Origin: Nemertoderma westbladi | Lineage: Eukaryota > Xenacoelomorpha > Nemertodermatida > Nemertodermatidae | Length of the DNA: 64,000 nucleotides | Reading direction: 5' to 3' | Assembly: GCA_032718475.1 (NCBI GenBank) | Contig: JAUCBJ010006848.1 | Coordinates: 1-64,000, forward strand | Shown: positions 1 to 11,738 of the stretch, one piece after another | Layout: each line of letters begins with the position of its first letter | Numbering within the stretch: the stretch's first letter is position 1 | Notes under the pieces: model-generated | Database searches by the model: none | Seen by the model: the letters and a program-made list of their open reading frames with translations, nothing else | What the model was told of the DNA's origin: nothing | Program-made: the position numbers and the translations under genes

Positions 1-974
1 TAACCATATGAAACCAGAAAAGTGGGTTTATTGTGTGCAGTGCGACCTGATTATGGTTATCTTATATAATCACAAGGCGATGAAAAATAAGTATGTAATA
101 TTATTAAAAATATGTTATTATCTTAAAAACATCCACTTATGAATTAAAATTAAATTAATATAATATTCCATAGTAAATTTGAAATCGTGTAGCATAAAAT
201 GTAGAATTAAGTAATACTTTATGGCTACTGCAATGTTATAATTATTGTTAGTATAGCAATATTGGATTAATCTTATATTATATAAGTAATTATATTATAA
301 TCTACTACCGGTGTCAGGAATTCTTAGCCCGCGAGTATTCTTAACCCGTGGGTATTCTTAGCCTGCATAACAATAACGTTTGTTGTTTTGGTTCCCCCAA
401 TACGCCTCTGAAACCTGCTCATTTACTAACCAACTTGACTAATCCAAGCTATACATTCGCTAAGCTCATGGGTCATGTTTGAGTTCCGCTGTTCGAATTG
501 TTGGCCGACTGGTTTTATTGAGTTTATCTGATAAAATGGTTCGATTTCAACCACATAATACTTTTATTATAACCTATAATACAGTAGGTAGAACAACGAC
601 TAGGCAGGAGTAGCTACCATTGTATTCCAATTATCATTTTAGATGACATGTTATGATTATATGATATAGTTGCCGCCACTACTTTCCTAGTTACAGACAG
701 TCTGCAGTTCCAGTGTGCTTTATGAAAGCCAATCATAATTATTTAATACCTTTTCTACATGCTGAGTACTTGAGTAGAGAAATGGAAACAACTTTCATAT
801 TCGCTGAATGCTGCTTCCGTTGGAGAGACGAATAGGGCAAACGTTTTAATTGGTTTTTAATTCAAGTATTTAAATTTACAATTAATTATTTTTTATCATT
901 AATATAAAACTTTAATCTGAAAAGAAGTTGGGAGGGGGGGGGGGGGGGGGGGTATTGCCCCCAATGCCATCATT
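1..974. repeat. Dispersed repeat segment, left-truncated copy
   Basis: No gene is seen here. The sequence is a diverged copy of 6908-7109 plus 9047-9822 and of 43848-44820. The copies share the motif CAGGAATTCTTAG followed by two phased GTATTCTTA steps, and a G-run near the end (G19 at 934-952). The copy is cut by the window start. It is AT-rich and only short chance ORFs occur. Confidence 0.85.
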
Positions 975-1065
975 GTTTAAATAATATATTAAATAAATAT
1001 AATAATATTAATAATTTTATAAAATATTTAAGTAGCGGTAAAGATTCAGCTTCTTACTACTACTA

Positions 1066-1209
1066 CTAGGTCGAGCGAACTCGGACAGTGGAAATGAGAT
1101 CCTTCCAGGCTTCCCGATTCTCCATAGTTGTCGCAATTTCGTTTCTCCTAAGTTCAGTATCCCTTTCAAGTTGATCTATATATGTTATGGCTGGTCGTCC
1201 ACGACTGAG
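1066..1209 (-). pseudogene. Non-LTR retrotransposon RT, C-terminal fragment
   Basis: The minus-strand frame gives about 47 codons containing GRPAITYIDQL, MENREAW and a terminal VRVRST before a TAG. This is the tail found after the thumb region in many invertebrate LINE endonuclease/RT proteins. Palm and endonuclease domains are absent, so it is a 5'-truncated relic. The clade cannot be assigned. An identical copy lies at 3351-3494 because of the duplication. Confidence 0.8.
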
Positions 1210-2169
1210 ACAAACTTTAATTAACTAGAAAGTCAAGGTTATACTATACCGAATGAATATAATACAAAGCCGGTTGGTTGAAAGCATATTATATTAATAT
1301 GGAGACACAAGAGTAATGTTATTGACAACGCAATACAAAGTAATTATATGTCTGGAGGGAGGAATGACCCCAAGTCTTTGAATAATAGCCGACCCACCGA
1401 CCGGCATTCAATTAATAATAAAATGCTTCTACAGCTACGGTACTGAACTACCAATAAGAACATTCAATATATTAGTTGGAGACAATGGCTGAATGAATAG
1501 CCGCGTAAAGTTAAACTGCAACAGAGGTGTATGTAAATCGAAACAAATAATTATATTATTTAATCTTTTAATATTATTTAGTCTAAAAAAGTTTAAAAAG
1601 TATTTAGTCTCGCTTTCCATGTCATGGGTTGATAGGGAGTTGTGGCGGGGCAATTTTGTCGACAAGCCGGCACAGCATTCTTAAAAATGCAGCTGCAATG
1701 CAGCATGCCGATCCTAGTAGTAGATGCCCACTCTTGTCGCATTTGTCTGCCTGTCACTGAGTGTCATATCGATCCTAAGTCATTGAGGTTAGGGAGTTGT
1801 GGCGGAGCAATTTTGTTGATAAATTGGCATAGTATACTTAATGCAAGCTGCATGTTTACAAACAATCTGCAGTTAAACTAGAAAATTAAAGAAAATTATA
1901 ACAATTATTTTACAAAGAAAAGTAGAAATTATATTGATTATAAATGGAAACGGTTTGTGATAAAAAATAAATATTAGAACAAACAGAAAGCTCAGGTTAT
2001 ATGTTCTAGAATAACGAAAAAAAATGAAGAGAGCTGCTGAGCTGAAGATTTAAGAAGACGGTTGAACCGAGCCCGAATTTCACGTCAGGCAAACGAGTCT
2101 TACCGCTGCGCCGGTACTTCACTTTCCGTTCACTAGTACCCAAGGTATTGTTCGTGGTAATTTCCTGCA

Positions 2170-2500
2170 CATTTAAGGCCCGGGTTCTTACCTTGAATCA
2201 ATCCTCGCGCCCACGCGCTCAGGCCCTTCGCGATTTCAGGTACGGCCCGCCCCCCCTACTCCACTCTGCTCGCTTCCTCTCCAGTTCGATTTTCGCGTTT
2301 TTAGAATATTCGGTGACGGTTCTATTTAAACACTATTCTGTGATCATTGGAAATGTTTCTTAATTATATTTCAATATTTAACATTTTTTTATCAAATTTA
2401 CTAAATTAAACTTTCTAATTTAAGAGGTAAACAAACATTTGCTATTTTCACTTAATTAACAGCTTTAATTTCTTTGCATTGCAGAAATCCTTCTTCTATA
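2170..2500. repeat. GC-richer dispersed repeat (4 copies in window)
   Basis: A block starting near AAGGCCCGGGTTCT and running through CCACTCTGCTCGCTTCCTC into an AT-rich tail recurs at about 4455-4785, 20815-21050 (lacking the first part) and 22490-22800. No ORF is conserved between copies in a coding-like way. Its origin (SINE, MITE or LTR fragment) is not determined. Confidence 0.75.
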
Positions 2501-2726
2501 TGACTTAATAAATTAAAATATTATTTAATCTTTTAATATATTTAGTCTAAAAAAGTCTAAAAAGTATTTAGTCTCGCTTTCCATGTCATGGGTTGATAGG
2601 GAGTTGTGGCGGGGCAATTTTGTCGACAAGCCGGCAAGCCGGCTATTGCAAGGATTTTATTTCTGATATAAGGGGTTTTACAGGTTGTTATACTGTATAA
2701 CAACCTGTAAAACCCCTTATACAGTA

Positions 2727-3259
2727 AATAAGGTATTCTAAAACTGAAGCTAAGGACCTACACTTGATAAAAGGCTATGGGAAGAGCAGGTATTTTTTTA
2801 ACTTTTTCTAGAAAATAAGTTTAGTTTTTGAATTTTTGATTTCTTGACTGAGAGAATCCAAATGACTGGGCCTTGAAAAGAGAGGGATTTGTGTGCAGAA
2901 TCGAGACGGATCGGTGGAATATAACAATTGCAGGACGATGCAGCGCGGGTGTTATATGTGTGAATACTTGAGGTTTTATGGAACAAATGGGTGAGTGGGT
3001 GGGAAGGTTTGTGGAAGACGTCATGCATATAGACTAGACTATAACCATTATTGAGTCCGCCAAACTATCTGTCAACTACAGTAGTAGCAAGTAGTATCGC
3101 TCACGCACCAGGCGCGGATCCACAATAGGGGCGCGTGGCGCAGCGCACCAAAGATTTTTTGGGAAAGAAAATAAAAAGAGTAAAAATTATAAAAAATAAA
3201 TATTTTTAGATTTACTATTGATACAGTAGTTACGATAAAACATACAAGGGCGAAGGGCC
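2727..3259. other. Spacer between duplication copies, no gene seen
   Basis: This 533-bp stretch follows the duplicated block and completes the 2,285-bp period. Small overlapping minus-strand ORFs at 2798-3028 have no recognisable domain and are probably chance. It contains the phrase GCGCGTGGCGCAGCGCACC near 3131, a short GC-rich patch of unknown meaning. Confidence 0.6.
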
Positions 3260-5011
3260 GTTTAAATAATATATTAAATAAATATAATAATATTAATAAT
3301 TTTATAAAATATTTAAGTAGTGGTAAAGATTCAGCTTCTTACTACTACTACTAGGTCGAGCGAACTCGGACAGTGGAAATGAGATCCTTCCAGGCTTCCC
3401 GATTCTCCATAGTTGTCGCAATTTCGTTTCTCCTAAGTTCAGTATCCCTTTCAAGTTGATCTATATATGTTATGGCTGGTCGTCCACGACTGAGACAAAC
3501 TTTAATTAACTAGAAAGTCAAGGTTATACTATACCGAATGAATATAATACAAAGCCGGTTGGTTGAAAGCATATTATATTAATATGGAGACACAAGAGTA
3601 ATGTTATTGACAACGCAATACAAAGTAATTATATGTCTGGAGGGAGGAATGACCCCAAGTCTTTGAATAATAGCCGACCCACCGACCGGCATTCAATTAA
3701 TAATAAAATGCTTCTACAGCTACGGTACTGAACTACCAATAAGAACATTCAATATATTAGTTGGAGACAATGGCTGAATGAATAGCCGCGTAAAGTTAAA
3801 CTGCAACAGAGGTGTATGTAAATCGAAACAAATAATTATATTATTTAATCTTTTAATATTATTTAGTCTAAAAAAGTTTAAAAAGTATTTAGTCTCGCTT
3901 TCCATGTCATGGGTTGATAGGGAGTTGTGGCGGGGCAATTTTGTCGACAAGCCGGCACAGCATTCTTAAAAATGCAGCTGCAATGCAGCATGCCGATCCT
4001 AGTAGTAGATGCCCACTCTTGTCGCATTTGTCTGCCTGTCACTGAGTGTCATATCGATCCTAAGTCATTGAGGTTAGGGAGTTGTGGCGGAGCAATTTTG
4101 TTGATAAATTGGCATAGTATACTTAATGCAAGCTGCATGTTTACAAACAATCTGCAGTTAAACTAGAAAATTAAAGAAAATTATAACAATTATTTTACAA
4201 AGAAAAGTAGAAATTATATTGATTATAAATGGAAACGGTTTGTGATAAAAAATAAATATTAGAACAAACAGAAAGCTCAGGTTATATGTTCTAGAATAAC
4301 GAAAAAAAATGAAGAGAGCTGCTGAGCTGAAGATTTAAGAAGACGGTTGAACCGAGCCCGAATTTCACGTCAGGCAAACGAGTCTTACCGCTGCGCCGGT
4401 ACTTCACTTTCCGTTCACTAGTACCCAAGGTATTGTTCGTGGTAATTTCCTGCACATTTAAGGCCCGGGTTCTTACCTTGAATCAATCCTCGCGCCCACG
4501 CGCTCAGGCCCTTCGCGATTTCAGGTACGGCCCGCCCCCCCTACTCCACTCTGCTCGCTTCCTCTCCAGTTCGATTTTCGCGTTTTTAGAATATTCGGTG
4601 ACGGTTCTATTTAAACACTATTCTGTGATCATTGGAAATGTTTCTTAATTATATTTCAATATTTAACATTTTTTTATCAAATTTACTAAATTAAACTTTC
4701 TAATTTAAGAGGTAAACAAACATTTGCTATTTTCACTTAATTAACAGCTTTAATTTCTTTGCATTGCAGAAATCCTTCTTCTATATGACTTAATAAATTA
4801 AAATATTATTTAATCTTTTAATATATTTAGTCTAAAAAAGTCTAAAAAGTATTTAGTCTCGCTTTCCATGTCATGGGTTGATAGGGAGTTGTGGCGGGGC
4901 AATTTTGTCGACAAGCCGGCAAGCCGGCTATTGCAAGGATTTTATTTCTGATATAAGGGGTTTTACAGGTTGTTATACTGTATAACAACCTGTAAAACCC
5001 CTTATACAGTA
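3260..5011. repeat. Direct duplication, copy 2 (period 2,285 bp)
   Basis: This is the second copy of 975-2726. At its end it runs directly into the second arm of a foldback sequence (4926-5037), whereas copy 1 breaks off at the matching point. This shows where the homology stops. Confidence 0.9.
3351..3494 (-). pseudogene. Non-LTR retrotransposon RT, C-terminal fragment (duplicate)
   Basis: This is the copy of the 1066-1209 LINE tail carried along by the 2,285-bp duplication. It has the same motif order (GRP, MENREAW, VRVRST, stop) and no catalytic domains. Confidence 0.8.
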
Positions 5012-5037
5012 TCAGAAATAAAATCCTTGCAATAGCC
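4926..5037. repeat. Near-perfect foldback (hairpin MITE-like)
   Basis: The left arm 4926-4978 and right arm 4981-5037 are reverse complements apart from one 5-bp insertion (CTGTA) in the right arm. Only about 2 bases separate them. The sequence could extrude a cruciform or be a compact foldback element. Copy 1 of the surrounding duplication holds the left arm and only the start of the right. Confidence 0.85.
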
Positions 5038-5702
5038 AGTAAATCAGAAACAATAACCTGGCAAAACCCCCGTAATTTCTTAATACTGTATATACTATGG
5101 TTTGTATTGCGGCCAGAGGACACAAACATTAATGAGGGACACAAATATTAATCAGAATAATTCGAAAAAATTGGTTTCAGAAAATTTCACCTAAAATTTA
5201 ATGACTTGTAGTACATTAACCGCAAATCTTGTTTCATTCAATGACCGCTAGAGGGCGAGTGGAAATTTGAAATTTTTCGAAAAAACAAATGTATATCCAT
5301 ATTCAGCCCAGACTGTATAAAATCAAGATATTTTAATTTCAGTAGAAATTTATTGTAGACAAATAAAAAAGTGTTCAGGGGGGGGGGGGGGGGGGGGTGG
5401 GGGGTACTCCGGCCTTAAAATTGAACAAGACAGAACAACAAAACAACAGAATGACAGACACACCGATTGAGTTAGTGGTATGCTAAGCTCGCCTACTATC
5501 GTGGCTCTTGACTCTATCGTGACTATTGTTATTGACATCGCAATACAAAGTAATTATATGTCTGGAGGGAGGAATGACCCCAAGTCTTTGAATAAAAGCC
5601 CACCTACAGGCCGGCATTCAATTAATAATAAAATGCTTCTACGGCTACGGTACTGAGCTACAGTACCAATAAGAACATTCAATATATTAGTTGGAGACAA
5701 TG
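5038..5702. other. Repeat mosaic, no gene seen
   Basis: The stretch contains a G20 run at 5378-5397 and a dispersed motif ending in GCTCGCCTACTATCGTGGCTC (5488-5508 region), which resembles sequences near 14800, 16110 and 20190. A third partial copy of 1319-1490 lies at 5528-5703. ORFs here are short and unconserved. Confidence 0.65.
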
Positions 5703-6075
5703 GCAGTGTTTTGTACCTGGGGGGGTCTGTGTTTTGTACCTGGGGGGGGGTCTGTGTTTTGTACCTGGGGGGGGGGGGTCTGTGTTTTGTACCTGGGGGG
5801 GTCTGTGTTTTGTACCTGGGGGGGTCTGTGTTTTGTACCTGGGGGGTCTGTGTTTTGTACCTGGGGGGTCTGTGTTTTGTACCTGGGGGGGTCTGTGTTT
5901 TGTACCTGGGGGGGTCTGTGTTTTGTACCTGGGGGGTCTGTGTTTTGTACCTGGGGGGTCTGTGTTTTGTACCTGGGGGGGTCTGTGTTTTGTACCTGGG
6001 GGGGTCTGTGTTTTGTACCTAGGGGGGTCTGTGTTTTGTACCCGGGGGTCTGGGGTCTTGGGTCTGTGTTTTGTA
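5703..6075. repeat. Minisatellite, about 15 units of 23-26 bp
   Basis: The unit is GTCTGTGTTTTGTACCTG followed by 5-13 G residues, and the variable G-run explains the unit lengths. The array is flanked by two different dispersed repeats. Because the unit has no stop in several frames, it opens long ORFs on both strands (for example 5691-6209 plus and 5687-6163 minus). These are artefacts of the repeat and no protein is proposed. Confidence 0.95.
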
Positions 6076-7342
6076 CACAACCATTATTAATTGTTAATAA
6101 CGGAAATATTGTTGTAAAATCGTTAAAGTGCATTGATAGTAGGTATTCATACTTGGTATTCATATTACGAGTTATTCATACTTGCACGGAATACCTCGTA
6201 AGTTTTTAGTTAATAATTAATTGTAAAGCCGCAGGTAAATTCGCAGCTGTGTCAATGAGTTAGAGGACGGCCTACTAAATATTATACTAAATATTATTAT
6301 ATTATTATTGTAATGGGACTAGTCCTACAATTAAATTGTGCAAGTAAGAAATAACAATAACTATTGTCAGTAAAAAAAACTTATCATTCATTCATTGTGT
6401 CAACATAATCAAATTGAATTGATAAAATTATGAAGCAAATTATATATTTATTTATTATTTAAGCCGCACCAGAGAGGCACAACAACTGTACTATACAGAT
6501 TTATAGGAAAAAGTTGGGGGGGGGGGGGGGGGGGGGGGGTCCGTGTTATCAGAAAATGAAACTATATTACGGGTCATGGTGTAATTAGTTGCATATATAT
6601 TTTATCAATATTGTTAAACATTACAATATTAAATTGATTAATTACGTGCATCCCGCTCGATAAGTTGACAATCTGATCACTGACTAGCTCTTACCTTATT
6701 GTTTGAGATGGCCGTAATCTGTAGGGAGGGATGACTTGTGACGGTGGTGCGATTTGGGACAAACTTTTCAATATAATATATACCGGTATATATGGGTCAA
6801 TGCCAACCATATTGACCAATGTCCCGTACGTGATTTTTGAAATTTGTTGAATTTTGAAATTAACTTTGAGAATTTGCCATAGTGATGGTTAGACAGAGCG
6901 ATAATTTCTGCATATGAAACCAGAAAGTCTGTTTATTGTCTGCAGTGCGACCTGATTAGTGTCTTATAATCACATGACGATGAAAAATAAATATCTAATA
7001 TTATTAAAAATATGTTATTATCTTAAAAACATCCACCTATGAATTAAAATTAAATTAATATAATATTTCATAGTAAATTTGAAATCATGTAGCATCATAA
7101 AATGTAGAATTAACCCTATCCATACCGGGGGGGGGGGGGGGGGGGGGCTTTTGGAGACGCACTTTATTTGATTGCTTAGTTCAAAGCCAAACCACATTTA
7201 TTGCAAGTGAAATTCCGTTACTTTTCCTAAAATTTATTATTCTTTATCTTAAAACAAAAATTAATTTTCATATTATTATTTATGACCATGAAAATGACTC
7301 GTAAACTGACCTGTCTCTGAAACTGTCATATTATTGCTGAAC

Positions 7343-8760
7343 TACAGTCCCAATCCCAATAAACATTAACTTGGTCGTTTTGGCGGCCAAAATGACCAAA
7401 ATCACCAAAAAAATGTAGTGTATTCCTATGGGCTACTTGGTCGTTTTGGCGAAGCGATTTAACTCGAATCAGCTCAATCCAGACAGTCTGTCTCCTTGGC
7501 CATCCATTTGGTGGATCTGACTAAATGTCGGCTCGCTTTCATTTTTATTATTGACAGATTGTTAACTTACCCGGCGCTGAGCCTTGCAGTACTGGAGTCC
7601 GCCCACTGAGGCATTGATAGAGTACACAGTCTTATAAAAGGAGTTGAATGGGGCTTCGTTAAAGGAGGAGTATGTATAATAATCTGAACGTCCCGAAATT
7701 AATTTATGGCGTCTCGAAATTAACTTATGGACGTCCCGAAAATAATCTATCAACCAATCAGAATCGTAATGAAATAACTAATCATAAAATAACTAAACTA
7801 AACCTACTTTACCACCTACCTTAAAGTGACCTGTGGGACCAGCCCATTATTAGTGAGGTCGGCATTTCTCTTTATCCTGCCCTGCCGCTCTCTTTGTATT
7901 ACAATTGCATACAGCTAACCAATGGCAATGGTCTCCCCCCAGTGCGGGAAAGACAAGCTGGCTACCATTGAAATGAATAGGGGAAGGATAAAATGGTGTG
8001 TTCGTGTTCCCATCCTAATGTCTGTCGTCTTGGCTCAGCTAAGCTTAAACAGAGCCACAGCCTTACAATAGAGCTTTACCTAAATATACTTCCAGTGAGC
8101 CAAGCAGTAGTAGTGGCGGGTTAGCTCCAAAATGCCCATGTAGGATTTCATCGAAAAAGGACCATCAATAATAGTTAACCCCATCTGCTTCAATTTGAAG
8201 AAAATAATTAGATAATAATACTCATAATTAAAACTATTACATAATTATTATAACTCTAGTGAACAAAACAATATATCATTCGGGGGATGGAATATATAGG
8301 TCATCTAATTAATTGTTTAAAGATTAGCAAACAATACAGTGTAATTGAATTGATGAAATCCATAAATAAAACGTGGATACAAAATGTAAAATCGGGATGC
8401 AAAATATAAATTTCTGAGCTAAGAAAGGGAAATTGGATACTGTACAACTTGTCTGGATACAAGCGGTCCGTTTACCTTACAAAATGAATAATAAACGTGC
8501 GAAATATAAAACAGTACGGAACTGTCCGGGGGGGGGGGGGGGGGGGGGGGGGGGGAATGTCCGGAAATCGAAGCCTTTTCTATCTGCCAACATCCTGGGC
8601 TTTACTTACACTCAGCCTCTATTCACTGGCTGTGATTGACAAGCCAACTTGCCTCAGCAGTTCCTTTCATGAATGCCGCAATTTATATTTGGCCATTTTG
8701 GTCGTTTTGGCCGCCAAAATGACCAAGTTAATGTTTATTGGGATTGGGAGTGGGACTGTA
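7343..8760. mobile_element. Tc1/mariner-like non-autonomous element nested in the piggyBac-like one
   Basis: TA dinucleotides at 7343-7344 and 8759-8760 flank inverted termini beginning CAGTCCCA. The terminal inverted repeats continue for about 45 bp (CAATAAACATTAACTTGGTC in both) with a short internal gap. Body length is 1,414 bp. No transposase ORF or DDE/D motif was found. A piece related to the GGACACTT element lies inside it (8160-8570). Confidence 0.85.
8160..8570. repeat. Fragment related to the satellite-ended DNA transposon
   Basis: This piece aligns with 42640-43010, sharing CCCCATCTGCT, TGGATACAAGCGGTCCG and TTTACCTTACAAAATGAA. It ends in GTCC followed by G28 (8528-8555) and AATGTCCGG, mirroring the GTCCGGGGGG end arrays at 42994-43112. 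It is a diverged or truncated member of that family, without a clear second end. Confidence 0.7.
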
Positions 8761-9821
8761 TTGTAGGAGGGAAATTTAAAATTCAATCAATTTAATATCA
8801 ATTTAAAATCAATTTAAACATAATTATAGTATATAAATATTATATTTCAGCATTAGTGTGTGGCATATTTGGATAGAGGAATAAATTTTATATTTAAAAC
8901 TTTTTACTTTAAAGTAATATCATCACACCACACAAAGTTATATGCTTCCAAACTTTACGTCCCCAAAAGTCCCCCCCCCCACCCCCCCCCCCCCCCCCCC
9001 CCCGGTAGTTTGAGCGTCTAAAGTATCCCGGTATGGATAGGGTTAAGTAATACTTTATACTGTAGCTACTGCAATGTTATAATTTGTTAGTATAGTAATA
9101 TTGGATTAATTAATCTTATACTGTATTATATACGTAATTATAATATAATCTAATACTGGTGTCAGGAATTCTTAGACCGCAAGTATTCTTAACCCGTGGG
9201 TATTCTTAGCCTGCAAAACAATAACGTTTATTGTTTTAATACGCCTCTGAAATCTGCTCATTTACTAACCAACTTGACTAATCCAACCTATACATTCCCT
9301 AAGCTCATGGGTCATGTTTGAGTTCCGCTGTTCGAATTGTTGGCCGTCTGGTTTTATTGAGTTTATTTGATAAAATGGTTCTATTTCAACCACATAATAC
9401 TTTTATTATAACCTATAATACAGTAGGTAGAACAACGACTAGGCAGGAGTAGCTACCATTGTATTCCAATTATCATTTTAGATTACCTGTTATGATTATA
9501 TGATATAATTGCCCCCACTACTTTCCTAGTTACAGACAGTCTGCAGTTCCACTCTGCTTTATGAAAGCCAATCATAATTTATTTAATACCTTTTCTACAT
9601 GCTGAGTACTTGAGTAGAGAAATGGAAACAACTTTCATATTCGCTGAATGCTGCTTCCGTTGGAGAGACGAATAGGGCAAACGTTTTAATTGGTTTTTAA
9701 TTCAAATATTTAAGTTTTAAATTAATTATTTTTTATCATTAATATAAAACTTTAATCTGAAAATAAGTTGGAAGGGGGGGGGGGGGGGGTGTATTGCCCC
9801 CAATGCCATCATTGTTTAAAT

Positions 9822-10200
9822 AATATATTAAATAAATATAATAATATTAATAATTTTATAAAATATTAAAGTAGCGGTAAAGATTCAGCTTCTTAGATGC
9901 TTCTTACTCGTTTTCTTGTAAACTTTGCGTTTGTTAGGCAGTAAAATATAAGAGTAATCAGTTCGTAATTTACATCAATTATTTAGCGACTACTGAATGA
10001 CAAGTTTGCTCAGTTACGAAGTATCATTATACAATATTGCGCCACTCAGAGCCTTCTCATACACATATGTAGTAAAAATCATCAATAGAAATAAATAAAT
10101 AGAAATAGAAATATTATAGAAATATACAATGATCTATATTACTCTGTGTAAAATTACAACTACAAATACTAGGGCCTACTAAAATCGGTCTGCTGCATTG
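9822..10200. other. Continuation of dispersed segment, no gene seen
   Basis: The sequence contains a single unit of the 41-bp sequence that is repeated six times at 44860-45105 (TAGCGGTAAAGATTC onward). It then continues as AT-rich sequence shared with 45106-45300. No coding signal is seen. Confidence 0.6.
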
Positions 10201-10810
10201 AAACTGCACATAGAGATGCTATGCTGAATTGACACAAATATTTTGCCACCACCATGAGATCCACAATAGACATCTCCCACCACAATGCAGCGTGCTTTAA
10301 GAATTCTATGCGGCTTATCAACAAAGTTGCTAAGCCACAACACCCCAGCCCCCATGACTTTCGCGAGATTATCCTCATCTTCAAGGCCATTTTACTTTAT
10401 GAGGCGTCTCAAGAAAGTCTGGGCTGTCCACCATGTTTACTGTCTCTATGAGGCCGCCAAAGCACAAGATTGCGAACAGGATGGTCCTCACGGCGAAAGC
10501 AATGTCCTGCAATGCGGAGGCGGCTTCGTTCTAGTGCCAAGCTTGGGGGAACCAATGAGACACCTGCAATGTTCTATCTATAGTATCTGGTTGGAGATGT
10601 GTGCATCGTACTCTATACAGTGAACCCGAGGTAGCATTCTTGTATTGTAATGTATTGTAATTTAATTTCTTGTGAATGTGCCATACAGAGATTTGGCGTC
10701 CTCAGCAGTTAGATCCCAGCATGGACTCCCATAGAGGGGGTACTGGAACTACTGCTGCTCTAAATGATCGGACCTTAGGTTTCCGACGTATTCTGTCAAT
10801 GATTGTATAA
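10200..10810 (-). pseudogene. Non-LTR retrotransposon RT thumb and tail, broken
   Basis: Read on the minus strand, the order is a RIRRKPK...RAAVVPV...LYGS-like thumb piece (about 10810-10680), then RSRLRIAGHC, NLVLWRPHRDSKHGG (about 10560-10420) and a WR.NFVDKP-like end. Stops and frameshifts interrupt it. The same fragment lies at 45830-46335 with its 5' part at about 47110-47250. It belongs to the same broad type of LINE as 1066-1209. Confidence 0.75.
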
Positions 10811-11600
10811 ATTCATAATCGGTAAAAGTAGAGATCGCCCTGAACTTTGTGCGACTTTCTTTTTACCTGACCAGACTGAATGTTGTTAATCTATAGTCTG
10901 CCATAACTTTATCATACCATTTACAACGTAGTCATTGCTCCTGAATATGTTTTAAAATATTTGCGGTTCATGAGATGTGTCAACAGTGGAAGTTCTAGGT
11001 TGGTTATGTTACGAGCCAGCTAACAAAAGATGTCTGCTAAGTTTGAACGGATTACAAACTAAAGGAATACAATGTTGAGACAGTTAGCAAATATTAATTA
11101 AGAATAACACAAATAATAGGATTTCATTAATAGGAGTACAAACATTCACACGGCTTTACTTTGTGTTAAAACTGTCTGACTTCTAACGAAAACCCATTCG
11201 AATTTCTAAATAAAGAATCAGAAAACTTACAAAATTTAATAGTATATATCGAACAACAACTAACTGTAGTAGATATTTAAATACACATTATTAATATTAA
11301 TAAAGATTAACCAATAGTCATTCTACAGGTTATACAGCTTACACGTTCGTGGGGCCTTCGCGCAGCACGAGGCCCAGTTATGAGATACAAATTAAAATTG
11401 TGCGACTGTATCACAAAATCAGGTTATGAGAGATTAACCCACACCACCAATTAATCAAAGAAAGGGGGAAAGTACGTGTTCACCCCTTTTAATCTGCACC
11501 CCCCCCCCCCCCTCCCTTCCCACCCACCAATACATAACCGCGACATCTACCACCCACGGAAGGGTAGCACGAACTTATTTCCAAACGCACGTTCAATATG
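10811..11600. other. Non-genic stretch
   Basis: The first 350 bp match 47250-47593. After 11163 the sequence becomes unique, AT-rich DNA with the phrase GTGGGGCCTTCGCGCAGCACG near 11351, resembling the end of the MITE at 16137-16656, and a C-run at 11499-11512. No ORF or exon can be supported. Confidence 0.55.
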
Positions 11601-11738
11601 CAAAGCCAGGTGGTTTATAGGAATATAATCAATGCAGTACTCGTCTTCATTATAAGCCTCTTTGTGTTCGACCTGTTTTGTATTAAAATATATTTATTAA
11701 ACGCAGGCTGACGCTCTTTATAATAATAATACCTAGGG

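Larger units (their letters stand above)
975..2726. repeat. Direct duplication, copy 1 (period 2,285 bp)
   Basis: This 1,752-bp block recurs at 3260-5011 with one substitution noticed (position 1035 region, agtagC versus agtagT) and identical small ORFs. It is a mosaic of older repeats: a minus-strand LINE tail (1066-1209), short plus-strand LINE 3' fragments containing GTTGTGGCGG (near 1630, 1800 and 2600), a GC-richer repeat at about 2170-2500, and half of a foldback sequence at its end. Such close identity suggests a recent tandem duplication or an assembly duplication. No host gene is supported. Confidence 0.9.
7110..9046. mobile_element. piggyBac-like non-autonomous element, TTAA target
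   Basis: TTAA (7110-7113) precedes CCCTATCCATACCGGG, and the inverted form ends at 9042 followed by TTAA (9043-9046). The related segment at 220 reads GAATTAAGTAATAC with no insert, which confirms a precise insertion. The element body is 1,929 bp, with G21 next to the left terminal repeat and C22 next to the right one. No transposase is visible. TTAA targets and CCCTA-type ends are typical of the piggyBac superfamily, and Kolobok is the main alternative. Confidence 0.88.
6079..11163. repeat. Long dispersed segment, copy B (interrupted)
   Basis: The order 6079-6659, 6660-7109, 9047-10810 and 10811-11163 matches the order 23026-23608, 43597-46335 and about 47110-47593, with point and length differences. 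Copy B has the piggyBac-like insert at 7114-9042, while the other copy has the CR1 nest between its first two blocks. The CTCGATAAGTTGACAATC junction at about 6657-6674 is therefore the uninterrupted form of the CR1 insertion site. The segment ends with a LINE fragment on the minus strand. Confidence 0.85.

Noticed and set aside
5687-6209. Cysteine/glycine-rich or proline-rich proteins of 100-170 codons on both strands
   Set aside because: They are translations of the 23-26-bp minisatellite in several frames, with no start, signal or conservation.
10169-10623. Two overlapping plus/minus ORFs as host genes
   Set aside because: They are off-frame readings of a decayed LINE RT tail.
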